12,937 bases of DNA from an uncultured Slackia sp. Lineage in GTDB: Bacteria; Actinomycetota; Coriobacteriia; Coriobacteriales; Eggerthellaceae. Each line of letters opens with the position of its first letter. Position 1 is the stretch's first letter. The notes below the pieces were generated by a model. That model worked only from the letters and a program-made list of their open reading frames with translations. It ran no database searches and was not told the DNA's origin. Shown here piece after piece: positions 1 through 6,736 of this stretch. Made by a program: the position numbers and the translations under genes. The stretch spans positions 1-12,937 of the forward strand of contig USEQ01000009.1 of NCBI GenBank assembly GCA_900553655.1. Reading direction: 5' to 3'.

Positions 1-1586
1 TGCCCTACGCCTGCATCATCAATTCCCGCAACCATTCCGCCGGCGCTGGAGCCGCCGCCGTCATGGGCTCGAAGAAATTGAAGGCGCTCGTCGTGCGCGG
101 TAGCCAGCCCATCTACGTGGCCGACCCGCAAGAGGTGGCCGACCTGTCCGACTACATGCTGCGAGAGATCGTCGGCTCCAACAACAACCACGTCGTGCCC
201 TCTACCCAGCAGGAATGGGCGGAATTCTACGACGAAGGATCCCGTTGGACCGCGCGCGACGGCCTGACCTGGGCTCTCGCCGAAGGCGGCCCGATCAACA
301 CCGGCGAGCCCAAGCCCGGCGAGCTTAACACCGTCGGCTATCGCTGCATGAAGTCCACCAAGGACCTCGGCCCTGCCGCCGAAAAATATACCGTGAAGAT
401 GAACGGCTGCCACAGCTGCCCGATTCACTGCTACTCAGACCTGCGCGTCGAAGCCGCCGAGGGCACCGCGGGCTTTGAGACCGTTGGCAACACCTGCGCC
501 GCCAACTTCCCCGTATCCGTCTACATGAAGAAAATCTTGGGCCTCGACATTGCCGACGACGAAAGCGTCCTGTGGGATATGACCACCCAGGCAACCATGG
601 ACAACCTCGGCCTTTGGTGCAACTACGCACAGCTCTACCGCGACATTGCCCATTGCTATCGTGCGGGCGTCTTCGAGAAGAACCTTCCCGCCGAAGAGTA
701 CGCTTCCATCAACTGGGCCGGTTTTGAAAACGACTCCAAAGACCCCACCGTCATGGTTGAGATTCTGACCAAGATCTCCCAGAACGACTCCGAGCTCTCT
801 AAGATCGCCTACGGTCCTTTGGTTTGGTGCGAGCGCTGGAACGACCAGGAATGGTTCGACACCGCAACGTCTACGCTCATCAACTATCGCGGCTGGCCCG
901 TCCATCATGCAATCGAGTGCTTCGGCCAGGTGGGCGCCGTGTACAACATGATGTTCAACCGCGACGACATGATTCATTCCGCCGTCAACTTCCAGGGCTG
1001 CGGCCTTCCGTGGGAGATCAAGCAGCAGATCGCCAAGGAGGTCTGGGGCAGCGAGACCGCCATCGACCAGAACAAGAACTACACGCCCATGAACGAGTAC
1101 AAGGCCAAGTTCTGCTGGTGGAGCATCGTCACCGACGTGCTTCATGACTGCCTGACCCTGTGCAACTGGGTATGGCCGATGACCATGTCTCCCAGCAAGT
1201 CCCGCGACTATCGCGGCGACTTGGACCTCGAGGCCAAGTTCTACACCGCCGTCACCGGCGAGGAAATGACCCGCGACGAGCTCTACAAGCGCGCCGCCTC
1301 CGTCATGACGCTGCAGCGTGCCAACACCGTGCGCGGCATGGGCACCACCGACATGCGCAACGAGCATGACACCATCACCGAATGGGTGTTCACGAAAGAC
1401 CCTGACATTCAGCCCTTCACCGCCGGCACCGACAAGATGGAGCGCGAAGACTTCCAGACCGCTCTTGGCATGGTGTACAAGGAATTCGGCTGGGACGAGA
1501 AGACCGGCGCCCCGACCGCCGCATGCTTGGATGACTACGGCATGGGCGACGTCAAAGACGAGCTTGCAAGCTTGAACCTGCTGTAA
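1..1586 (+). CDS. Aldehyde:ferredoxin oxidoreductase family protein (W/Mo-pterin), 5' end missing
   Basis: The reading frame is open from base 3 (527 visible residues), so the start lies before the window. The first visible stretch ends in AAAVMGSKKLKA, typical of the end of AOR domain 1, so about 150 N-terminal residues are probably missing. A CxxCxxxC motif (NGCHSCPIHC, visible residues C136, C139, C143) and a later cysteine in DCLTLC (C387; D382 nearby) match the [4Fe-4S] ligands and the pterin-binding DxxGLC element of the family. The family oxidises aldehydes or carries out related two-electron redox reactions with a bis-pterin tungsten or molybdenum centre, passing electrons to ferredoxin in the cytoplasm. 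In DxxGLC the Gly is replaced here by Thr. The substrate cannot be read from sequence. A hairpin follows the TAA directly, so this is the last gene of its transcript. The family call is strong; the specific reaction is unknown. Confidence 0.9.
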   Translation, partial: PYACIINSRNHSAGAGAAAVMGSKKLKALVVRGSQPIYVADPQEVADLSDYMLREIVGSNNNHVVPSTQQEWAEFYDEGSRWTARDGLTWALAEGGPINTGEPKPGELNTVGYRCMKSTKDLGPAAEKYTVKMNGCHSCPIHCYSDLRVEAAEGTAGFETVGNTCAANFPVSVYMKKILGLDIADDESVLWDMTTQATMDNLGLWCNYAQLYRDIAHCYRAGVFEKNLPAEEYASINWAGFENDSKDPTVMVEILTKISQNDSELSKIAYGPLVWCERWNDQEWFDTATSTLINYRGWPVHHAIECFGQVGAVYNMMFNRDDMIHSAVNFQGCGLPWEIKQQIAKEVWGSETAIDQNKNYTPMNEYKAKFCWWSIVTDVLHDCLTLCNWVWPMTMSPSKSRDYRGDLDLEAKFYTAVTGEEMTRDELYKRAASVMTLQRANTVRGMGTTDMRNEHDTITEWVFTKDPDIQPFTAGTDKMEREDFQTALGMVYKEFGWDEKTGAPTAACLDDYGMGDVKDELASLNLL

Positions 1587-1593
1587 CGTTCGC

Positions 1594-1620
1594 AAGGCCC
1601 CCGGAATGTCCAGGGGCCTT
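1594..1620. terminator. Hairpin between convergent AOR and mazG genes
   Basis: An 8-bp perfect stem (aaggcccc 1594-1601 with ggggcctt 1613-1620) encloses a short inner stem (gga 1603-1605 with tcc 1609-1611). It starts 8 bases after the AOR stop and lies 29 bases beyond the mazG stop on the other strand. Neither side has a good T-tract, so termination efficiency is uncertain. Its position between convergent genes suggests a bidirectional terminator. Confidence 0.6.
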
Positions 1621-1648
1621 CATCGCTTCGGATGCTGTTTTGCGCAGG

Positions 1649-2443
1649 CTAGCGGGCTTCGCGTCGCTTGGCCTGCTGCCAGAGCTCCTCCATCTCCTCC
1701 TGGGAAAGCTCCGCCACATCGCGACCTTGCGCCCATGCCGCCCCTTCAATGAACGACCAACGAGAACGAAACTTCGCACAAGTGCGGCGAAGCGCGCCCT
1801 CGGCGTCAACGCCGCGCCAACGCGCAACGTTGACCAGAGAGAATAAGACATCGCCAAATTCCAGCTCCGCCTCATCGGGCGTAGCGGCCGCCTTGAACTC
1901 GGCTATCTCTTCTTCCACCTTCGCCCACACGTCGGCTTCGCACTCCCATTCAAACCCCACGGCAACAGCTTTGCGCGAAATCTTCTGCGCCTGCATAAGA
2001 GCCGGAAAGCTCGTCGGCACGCCCTCAAGCAGGCCCGCTCGCTCGCCCGATTCGGCATCGGCGGCCTGCTTTTCCTTGAGTTTTTCTGCATCCCAAATGC
2101 CAAGCACCTCGGAAGCGTCTTGCGCCGCCGCATCGCCGAACACATGAGGATGGCGGCGAACCATCTTCGCATCTATATCTCGACACACGTCGTCGATGTC
2201 GAACTCTCCCGCATCGGCGGCAATCTGGCTTTGCAGCACAACCTGCAGCAGCACATCCCCAAGCTCTTCCCTCATATGGGCAACGTCGTCCGCCTCAATT
2301 GCGTCAACTGCCTCGAAGGCCTCCTCAATCATGTTGTGCGCAATGCTACGGTGCGTTTGCTCGCGATCCCACGGGCAACCGTCGGGCGCGCGCAAAGCAG
2401 CAATCGTTGCAACGAAAGAATCGAATTCTTCATGTTTTGACAT
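1649..2443 (-). CDS. mazG: MazG nucleoside triphosphate pyrophosphohydrolase
   Basis: This 264-residue protein is about the length of E. coli MazG (263). MazG hydrolyses NTPs and dNTPs to the monophosphate plus pyrophosphate, cleaning the nucleotide pool and moderating stress signalling in the cytoplasm. It has the two-domain layout. The N-terminal domain has CPWDREQT (23-30), the metal-binding helices with E40/E41/E44 and E60/D63 (REELGDVLL), and RRHPHVFG (96-103). The second domain repeats the pattern with E178/E179/E182 and E195/D198 (ELEFGDVLF). The chosen start is the ATG at 2443, which has an AAAGGAAA ribosome site just upstream. The frame is open 19 codons further up, but nothing supports an earlier start. 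A strong terminator separates it from the upstream minus-strand operon, so it should have its own promoter in 2444-2623, where I see no convincing -35/-10 pair. Confidence 0.95.
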   Translation of the reverse strand: MSKHEEFDSFVATIAALRAPDGCPWDREQTHRSIAHNMIEEAFEAVDAIEADDVAHMREELGDVLLQVVLQSQIAADAGEFDIDDVCRDIDAKMVRRHPHVFGDAAAQDASEVLGIWDAEKLKEKQAADAESGERAGLLEGVPTSFPALMQAQKISRKAVAVGFEWECEADVWAKVEEEIAEFKAAATPDEAELEFGDVLFSLVNVARWRGVDAEGALRRTCAKFRSRWSFIEGAAWAQGRDVAELSQEEMEELWQQAKRREAR

Positions 2444-2623
2444 GGGGTTTCCTTTCTTGGCACATATGCCTGACAATGCGAAAAGCCCTCCGCCGCGCAT
2501 GCGCCCGAACGGTCAGATTGCATGGGCTTCAACGTCTCGCCATGACGCGCGGGTCAGACGCGGCGGCTGCCGAACAGGTTGCCTTTCAAGCCTGAGAATC
2601 AGACGACAAAAACAAGGCGGCAT

Positions 2624-2655
2624 AAAAAATCGCGACGACACACGCCGTCGCGATT
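2624..2655 (-). terminator. Intrinsic terminator of the IscU-like operon
   Basis: A perfect 10-bp stem (aatcgcgacg 2628-2637 with cgtcgcgatt 2646-2655) has an 8-base loop. On the minus strand it is followed by six T residues (complement of 2624-2629). It starts 30 bases after the stop of the IscU-like gene. This is the clearest Rho-independent terminator in the window and separates that operon from mazG. Confidence 0.92.
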
Positions 2656-2685
2656 CGATTGTAGCGGAAAAGCCGCACAGAAGCC

Positions 2686-3312
2686 CTATTTGCCAAAGCG
2701 CAGGGAAACGCGCTGGTCGCGCAAGGAGCAATGCTCGCACATCGAGCAATTCACCCCGAATTCGTCGCACGCAAGGTTGGCGTCAAGCCATGCAAGGTCT
2801 CGGCCTTGGCGAAGGAAGAAATCGCCCACCATGGCACGAACGGCCTCTACCGCCAAATAGGGCCGCGTGACGCGGTCGGCGGGCATCTTGCCCAGCTCCC
2901 GCTTTAGATCGGCCACGCTCACGCCAAGCGCTTCGTCCACCGTTTTGCCCTCGATCAAAGCGGCGATCAGACTTGCCGAAGCAATAGTGGCAATGTCTCC
3001 GCGGCAACGAAAACCCGCGCGTTTTATCAGCAGGCCATCTTCATCAATCACGCAGAAAAGCTGAATCGCACGCTCCCCGCGCTTCGACATGCCGGTCATG
3101 CTTGCCGCATTACAGCCTTCGGGGATGCCTGCGCGCCTATGGTCTCCGGCCAATTCGACAATTCGCTCGGAGTACACGTCCATGTGCTCTTCGGGATCGA
3201 CCTGGTAGATGTCCCGCGTGCGAATGACACGCACCACCACATCGCCGAAATCGTGCTTCGGCGGCTCGGTGTCAGAAAAGTCAATATTGCCGTGACCGGC
3301 GTAATCGTACAT
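2686..3312 (-). CDS. IscU/NifU-N-like fold protein lacking the canonical cluster cysteines, with Cys-rich C-terminus
   Basis: A 208-residue protein. Residues about 77-170 align by eye with IscU/NifU-N: VIDEDG, GF, IASASLIAALIEGKTVDEAL and a final helix LAVEAVRAMVGDF correspond to VSEEG, KF, IASSSLVTEWMKGRTLEDA and LAEDAIKAAVRDY. In this alignment the three IscU ligand cysteines become R78, D106 and R150, and the CGD motif becomes RGE. The C-terminus carries C182, C189, C192 and C195 (Cx6CxxCxxC), which could hold a [4Fe-4S] cluster or zinc. Residues 1-75 are unrecognised. The start is the ATG at 3312, because AGGAGG overlaps the TAG of the upstream gene 10 bases away, implying coupled translation. 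Longer in-frame extension would overlap that gene. An automatic label of Fe-S scaffold would be plausible but probably wrong in mechanism. The fold call is moderately sure; the function is unknown. Confidence 0.75.
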   Translation of the reverse strand: MYDYAGHGNIDFSDTEPPKHDFGDVVVRVIRTRDIYQVDPEEHMDVYSERIVELAGDHRRAGIPEGCNAASMTGMSKRGERAIQLFCVIDEDGLLIKRAGFRCRGDIATIASASLIAALIEGKTVDEALGVSVADLKRELGKMPADRVTRPYLAVEAVRAMVGDFFLRQGRDLAWLDANLACDEFGVNCSMCEHCSLRDQRVSLRFGK

Positions 3313-3322
3313 GTGAAGCCTC

Positions 3323-4180
3323 CTACATGTTTGCGCGGCGCTCAACCGATTCCCATTCGGCCAGCGCTTTCGCCTGCGCGTCGCTGAGATAGTCGGTCGA
3401 GTAGAAATACACATCCCCGTTGCTTGCAGAGCAGCTTTTGATATCAGGATACAGCCCGGACTCCTGCGCAATGCGAAACGCCTCGTCAATACGCTCGTCA
3501 GTCATATAAACCGGGCGGTTTTTCAGCGATGCAGCCTTAAGCGGACGAGGATAAATCTTGGACTCGTTGCGGGCGTTGTCCACAAGCGTCATAACGTCAT
3601 CGTCCTCGGCGGCAAGAAACGCCCAATGCGCAAACGATTCGCTCATCATGTCGGACGAATACAGATACACCGCCGTGCCTTCGAGCACCTTGATGTCGTC
3701 AAGATGCCATGCGTCGTCTTCGGGGTCGGACGGCTCGGAGCTGCAATCTCTGAAATCGACGTCGGCCGTGGCGTCGTTTTCGTGGTCTTGCGCCTCGATG
3801 ATGGTATCAAACACCAAGTCGGTGAACTCAACGGGCTCCATATGCTCGGGCGTCAAGCCTGCAGCCTCCCAGTATTCCTCCGTAGTCAGCTCGCCAGCGC
3901 GCGAGCGGCTGCGAATGTCGGCAAACACCGTCTCAAGCGCCTGACGCTCGAAGTAGGCCTCGCGCTCGCCAGGCGTCAACGATTCAAGATACTCCTCGTG
4001 CTTGCGGCGCTCCTCTTCAGGATCGACCAGAGCGGACAAATCCTGTCCGGAAAGTATGGAGGATAGAAACTCCTCCTCCGGAGTCATGTCCGTGCCCGCT
4101 GCCGAAACAAAATCCTGGCCAGGCTCCAAAACCGCTTCGTCGCACGCAGACGAAGCGGCCTCTTTGCAAGTCTCATCCAT
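3323..4180 (-). CDS. Acidic hypothetical protein with duplicated DIK...VYxYS[ST]D motif
   Basis: I do not recognise this 285-residue protein. It is strongly acidic, with no signal peptide and no membrane segment, so it is probably cytoplasmic. Residues 50-110 are charged and helical (PEEERRKHEEYLESLTPGE and the following helix). The C-terminal half contains two related blocks: residues 162-184 (DIK, then VYLYSSDMMSESFA) and 246-271 (DIK, then VYFYSTDYLSDAQA), each followed by a helix with a Trp. Between them lies RPVYMTDERIDEAFRIAQ (222-239). The start is the ATG at 4180, preceded by GAGGAG at suitable distance; an upstream in-frame ATG at 4261 lacks a ribosome site. The stop overlaps the ribosome site of the IscU-like gene downstream, so the two are one operon and their products may work together. 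The name is unknown; the coding call is firm. Confidence 0.85.
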   Translation of the reverse strand: MDETCKEAASSACDEAVLEPGQDFVSAAGTDMTPEEEFLSSILSGQDLSALVDPEEERRKHEEYLESLTPGEREAYFERQALETVFADIRSRSRAGELTTEEYWEAAGLTPEHMEPVEFTDLVFDTIIEAQDHENDATADVDFRDCSSEPSDPEDDAWHLDDIKVLEGTAVYLYSSDMMSESFAHWAFLAAEDDDVMTLVDNARNESKIYPRPLKAASLKNRPVYMTDERIDEAFRIAQESGLYPDIKSCSASNGDVYFYSTDYLSDAQAKALAEWESVERRANM

Positions 4181-4205
4181 GAACGCCACTCCTCTTCTTT
4201 CGAAA

Positions 4206-4231
4206 CCCGTCGGAGATACAGCTTCGACGGG
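4206..4231 (-). other. Stem-loop in the leader of the acidic-protein gene
   Basis: cccgtcg (4206-4212) pairs with cgacggg (4225-4231), and the stem extends inward by a G-T, an A-T and a G-C pair. That gives about 10 bp with a 6-base loop. It lies 26-51 bases ahead of the ATG at 4180 on the transcribed minus strand, so it would be in the 5' leader. No T-tract follows it. Confidence 0.45.
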
Positions 4232-4281
4232 CATCGATGACACAAATACTTCGACAAGCATGCCCTACGCAAAAAGTAAGC

Positions 4282-4309
4282 TGTCCCCTCTTTGAGGATA
4301 ATGTCCCCT
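4282..4309. repeat. Direct repeat tgtcccct, 20-base period
   Basis: tgtcccct occurs at 4282-4289 and 4302-4309, both followed by pyrimidine-rich DNA. The 20-base period puts the copies on the same face of the helix, as for tandem protein sites. It could be an operator for either divergent gene. Alternatively it could be a remnant of an insertion-sequence end, since IS21-type ends carry spaced repeats. No transposase is present. Confidence 0.4.
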
Positions 4310-4531
4310 TTATTTCAGGAAGTCGCACGCCAAACGCACCTGCCATCGCAAAGCGTGTCCAATCGCCACGGTGCCGGCGCAGCGCTACCAACCGCCGCAA
4401 TGCGCCAAAGCGGCACCAAACGCTGCGCGACGCCGCCGTGCGCCAGCAGACTTCCCATTCGTTTCTGCAGGTGCGCCAAATTGATGCAATACAAAACCGT
4501 CCGAAACCGCGCGGCTTACGCTGTCCTGCCT

Positions 4532-4537
4532 TATAAT
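4532..4537 (+). promoter_or_regulatory. Putative -10 box for the LuxR-type gene
   Basis: A perfect TATAAT lies 32 bases before the preferred ATG at 4569. No good -35 hexamer sits 16-18 bases upstream, so an activator may be needed. The earlier ATG at 4536 falls inside this box, which argues against its use as the start codon. Confidence 0.5.
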
Positions 4538-4568
4538 GAGCACGTCCAAAAGGGGAGGGAACAACCGT

Positions 4569-6083
4569 ATGCCACAAAACGACGCCGTTCGGCAGTCAGC
4601 GGCTTCCATGTCGCAGACCGTCTTGGCTCTTGCGCCCACGGTGCTGGGGCTTATGATTGCGCGCATGGGCCTTATCGTTTCCGCCTATGGAAGCTATTCG
4701 AGCACCGACCAGGGAATCTACACCGACGGAAGCAGCATCCTTGCCATGCTTCCGCTTTTCGTCTTGATGTGCGTTCTCGGCAAAACGCGCATCAAGCTAG
4801 TCAAGAAGCATATCTTCGTGCTCACCTCCATAGCCATCGCCGTTCAAGCTGCGTCCGTCATCGCCCTGGGCGTCGTCTTGCTCACAGGCAACCCGCCCGA
4901 GATTCTTTCCTTCGGGCTGTCCGCGATAATCACCCTTTCAAGCTATCTTTCCATTTTCTATTGGCTTCGCCGGGCACGCGGCGCGTCTTCGTCTTCGGCC
5001 GTAACCATCGCTTTCGGGTCGCTGCTTTTGAGCGAACCCCTTATCTATCTCGCCTCTTTGATGCCGCAAGGCGTGGCGTGTCTTGCCGTCGGGCTGCTGA
5101 TGCTTGCCCAGTTCATCTGTCAAAAATATGCACGGCGCCGGCCGCTCGTCGAAAACATCCACGCCGAAACAACCCCGCTTGGCTACTTCGGCTTCGCAGA
5201 ACGCATGATTGATGGCGTAAGGCTGCTTGCCATTCTTGCCCTTGGCATGCTGCTCCTGTCGTTTGCCGTAGGCATGCTTCGATGCTTCCCCGACGGAAGC
5301 CCCATTCCGTTTTCCCCCGCCACGCGCGTTGCCTATATGGCCCTTGAGATGCTGTTGTTCGCGACACTCATCTGGCAATCGTTTCGCGGGTCGCGCTCGG
5401 TTATGACCACCAGCATTTGGGTCATTCTCGAAGCATCGGGCGTCATTGCCCTTATCTGCTACGCGTTCTTCCCACACAACCTTGCAATCGGCGCCACTTT
5501 CACCACCGTTTTCAACGCGGGCATGACCGGCTTCATGTGGTATCTGGTCGTCGCGTTTTCCAGCTTCGGCAACCGCGACCCGTATTACTACGCCATCGCC
5601 GGCTGGATGGTGTTTATGGTGCCGCGCGCCATTGCCCGCATCCTCATGGAAGTGGCACCAGGCTCCATGGGAGACACGCCGCTTTTCGCAATTGTCGCGG
5701 CACTGATCGCGGCAAACGCCCAGCTGGTTTCCGTGCAAATCATCTGGATTGAACGCACGGTTTCCAACGAAAAAAGCTCAGCCACCGCAAAAAGCATCCA
5801 GACCCTACTTGGCCTTGACGACGCGGTCAAGGAAGATCACGCCAGCATCCGTCGCGCCCTTATGCAGAACAATACAAGACAGATGCAAAGCCAGTTTTTG
5901 CTCTCCGACCGAGAGACCGAGGTTCTCACGCTGTATGCAATGGGCCTGACGCAACGAAAAATTGCCGAGGAACTGTGCATTTCCCCCGGCACCACGCATA
6001 CGCACATCAAGCGTATCTACGCAAAAACGGACCTGCATTCGCGGCAAGAGATTCTCGACTACATTGAACGCTACACGGGCTAA
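4569..6083 (+). CDS. LuxR-family transcriptional regulator with polytopic membrane N-terminus
   Basis: This 504-residue protein has many hydrophobic helices (about residues 15-405, roughly ten to twelve segments) joined to a C-terminal LuxR/FixJ helix-turn-helix (445-504). The HTH shows LSDRETEVLTLYAMGLTQRKI, then a SPGTTHTHIKRIYAKTDLHSR recognition helix. A short linker (about 405-440) joins the halves. It should sit in the cytoplasmic membrane, sense a ligand or membrane state, and bind DNA with its cytoplasmic tail. Such one-component membrane LuxR proteins are abundant in Eggerthellaceae and often lie beside genes of anaerobic respiration or uptake. The start is the ATG at 4569 with a GGGAGGG ribosome site; an ATG 33 bases earlier overlaps the -10 box. 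It is divergent from the acidic-protein operon, a candidate target, and is followed by its own terminator-like hairpin. The ligand is unknown. Confidence 0.93.
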   Translation: MPQNDAVRQSAASMSQTVLALAPTVLGLMIARMGLIVSAYGSYSSTDQGIYTDGSSILAMLPLFVLMCVLGKTRIKLVKKHIFVLTSIAIAVQAASVIALGVVLLTGNPPEILSFGLSAIITLSSYLSIFYWLRRARGASSSSAVTIAFGSLLLSEPLIYLASLMPQGVACLAVGLLMLAQFICQKYARRRPLVENIHAETTPLGYFGFAERMIDGVRLLAILALGMLLLSFAVGMLRCFPDGSPIPFSPATRVAYMALEMLLFATLIWQSFRGSRSVMTTSIWVILEASGVIALICYAFFPHNLAIGATFTTVFNAGMTGFMWYLVVAFSSFGNRDPYYYAIAGWMVFMVPRAIARILMEVAPGSMGDTPLFAIVAALIAANAQLVSVQIIWIERTVSNEKSSATAKSIQTLLGLDDAVKEDHASIRRALMQNNTRQMQSQFLLSDRETEVLTLYAMGLTQRKIAEELCISPGTTHTHIKRIYAKTDLHSRQEILDYIERYTG

Positions 6084-6132
6084 TGCGACGTGAACGCGAT
6101 GCGAGCACGGAGCGGACGCACCGCCTGAAGAA

Positions 6133-6160
6133 GCCGCGCAACCCGCGTGCGGCGTTTTGT
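6133..6160 (+). terminator. Intrinsic terminator after the LuxR-type gene
   Basis: gccgcgc (6133-6139) pairs with gcgtgcggc over 6147-6153, giving a 7-bp stem with one G-T pair. The loop is 7 bases. The run gTTTTgT follows directly at 6154-6160. It begins 49 bases after the LuxR stop and precedes the ferredoxin promoter. Confidence 0.7.
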
Positions 6161-6174
6161 ATGCCATTTGGCAT
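6161..6174. promoter_or_regulatory. Dyad atgcca-tt-tggcat, candidate operator
   Basis: A perfect inverted repeat with 6-base arms and a 2-base centre lies 17 bases ahead of the ferredoxin -35 box. A related 14-mer (11 of 14 identical) occurs at 6591-6604 ahead of the hxlR promoter. The binding protein is unknown; the neighbouring LuxR or HxlR regulators are candidates. Confidence 0.4.
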
Positions 6175-6191
6175 CATTTGCAAATTTCTTC

Positions 6192-6219
6192 TTGCAAACA
6201 CGCTATTGAATGGTATCTT
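6192..6219 (+). promoter_or_regulatory. Putative promoter of the ferredoxin gene
   Basis: TTGCAA (6192-6197), a 16-base spacer and an extended -10 element TGG-TATCTT (6211-6219) form a good sigma-70-like promoter. Transcription would start near 6226, leaving a leader of about 60 bases before the ATG at 6287. Confidence 0.6.
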
Positions 6220-6286
6220 GCGTGCAGGTGATAGGGACTCGCAGGGGGCGAGCTCCCGTTGTGTACGTGTACAAAAGGAGTGTGTC

Positions 6287-6475
6287 ATGCCTCATCCTGT
6301 TCTTGAAACCGACGAATGCATTGGCTGCGGCATCTGCGTAGACGCTTGCCCTCAGGGCGTTCTTGAAATCGCCGGCGGCGTTGTTGTTCTTGAGAACGAA
6401 GATGCCTGCGTCGCTTGCGGCGACTGCGTTGAAGAGTGCCCCATGGGCTGCATCACCGAGATTGTCGAAGACTAA
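6287..6475 (+). CDS. 2[4Fe-4S] ferredoxin
   Basis: This complete bacterial-type ferredoxin has 62 residues. Two cluster motifs are intact, CIGCGICVDACP and CVACGDCVEECP, each with three spaced cysteines and a fourth followed by Pro. It holds two [4Fe-4S] clusters and acts as a small soluble low-potential electron carrier. The start is the ATG at 6287, with AAAGGAG 8 bases upstream. It is a single-gene unit, with its own promoter-like site, a terminator hairpin right behind it, and no overlap with its neighbours. It could serve AOR-family enzymes such as the one at the left edge, or hydrogenase and other redox enzymes; the sequence does not fix the partner. The family call is certain. Confidence 0.97.
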   Translation: MPHPVLETDECIGCGICVDACPQGVLEIAGGVVVLENEDACVACGDCVEECPMGCITEIVED

Positions 6476-6505
6476 CTCCGCAGCCATTTCATAGCGCATA
6501 ACTTT

Positions 6506-6533
6506 GAAGGCCCGCTGGCGAAGGCGGGCCTTC
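6506..6533 (+). terminator. Hairpin after the ferredoxin gene
   Basis: A perfect 10-bp GC-rich stem (gaaggcccgc 6506-6515 with gcgggccttc 6524-6533) has an 8-base loop. It starts 31 bases after the ferredoxin stop. Only a weak T content follows (gtgcgtt), but the stem stability and position make it a likely terminator or 3' stabiliser. Confidence 0.75.
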
Positions 6534-6590
6534 GTGCGTTGTGGAGCTGTGTTGATTTCGTTTTTCCCGCAAATATCCAGAACACCTCTG

Positions 6591-6604
6591 ATGCTTATTG
6601 GCAT
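6591..6604. promoter_or_regulatory. atgcttattggcat, second copy of the ferredoxin-side dyad motif
   Basis: The sequence shares 11 of 14 bases with the dyad at 6161-6174, including the outer atgc and the ttggcat end. It lies 27 bases upstream of the hxlR -35 box, a position similar to the first copy. Its arms are less symmetric. Shared control of ferredoxin and hxlR is possible but unproven. Confidence 0.3.
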
Positions 6605-6631
6605 AAAGAATGAAAAAGTGACCCAGGGCGA

Positions 6632-6660
6632 TTGCGGTTAGAAGGTTTCTATGGGATACT
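6632..6660 (+). promoter_or_regulatory. Putative promoter of the hxlR-type gene
   Basis: TTGCGG (6632-6637) and GATACT (6655-6660) are separated by exactly 17 bases. The spacer and the -10 box include an imperfect symmetry (TAT-GGG-ATA at 6650-6658). HxlR proteins commonly repress their own promoters through such AT-rich dyads. The leader would be about 70 bases. Confidence 0.5.
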
Positions 6661-6736
6661 AAACGGCACCATTCAAACGAATACGCTTCGCTTAATCACA
6701 CCTTAAACACCGCACGAGCGAAAGGACCGCCACCGT

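Larger units (their letters stand above)
4181..4568. other. 388-base divergent intergenic region
   Basis: No gene is supported between the divergent starts at 4180 (-) and 4569 (+). It holds a stem-loop near the minus-strand start (4206-4231), a pair of tgtcccct direct repeats exactly 20 bases apart (4282-4309), two copies of tgcgccaaa (4401-4409 and 4472-4480) and a TATAAT box (4532-4537). The length and the repeats suggest a regulatory region serving both genes, though decayed mobile-element DNA is also possible. Confidence 0.6.

Noticed and set aside
435..1595. 386-codon open frame on the minus strand opposite the AOR gene
   Set aside because: It has low-complexity Val/Gly/His-rich translation, no family motif and no ribosome site. 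It mirrors the strongly supported AOR gene.
2196..2870. 224-codon open frame on + across mazG, the spacer and the IscU-like gene
   Set aside because: Its translation is Ser/Ala/Arg-rich without motifs, and it runs antisense through two supported genes and a terminator.
4536..4568. Earlier ATG for the LuxR-type gene (11 more residues)
   Set aside because: That ATG lies within the TATAAT box and has no ribosome site, whereas the ATG at 4569 does.
4292..5212. 306-codon open frame on + overlapping the start of the LuxR-type gene
   Set aside because: The Arg/His-rich translation has no motif. The overlapping frame encodes clear membrane helices and the LuxR domain.
4938..5738. 266-codon minus-strand frame inside the LuxR-type gene
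   Set aside because: It is a shadow frame with charged low-complexity sequence, caused by codon bias of the real gene.
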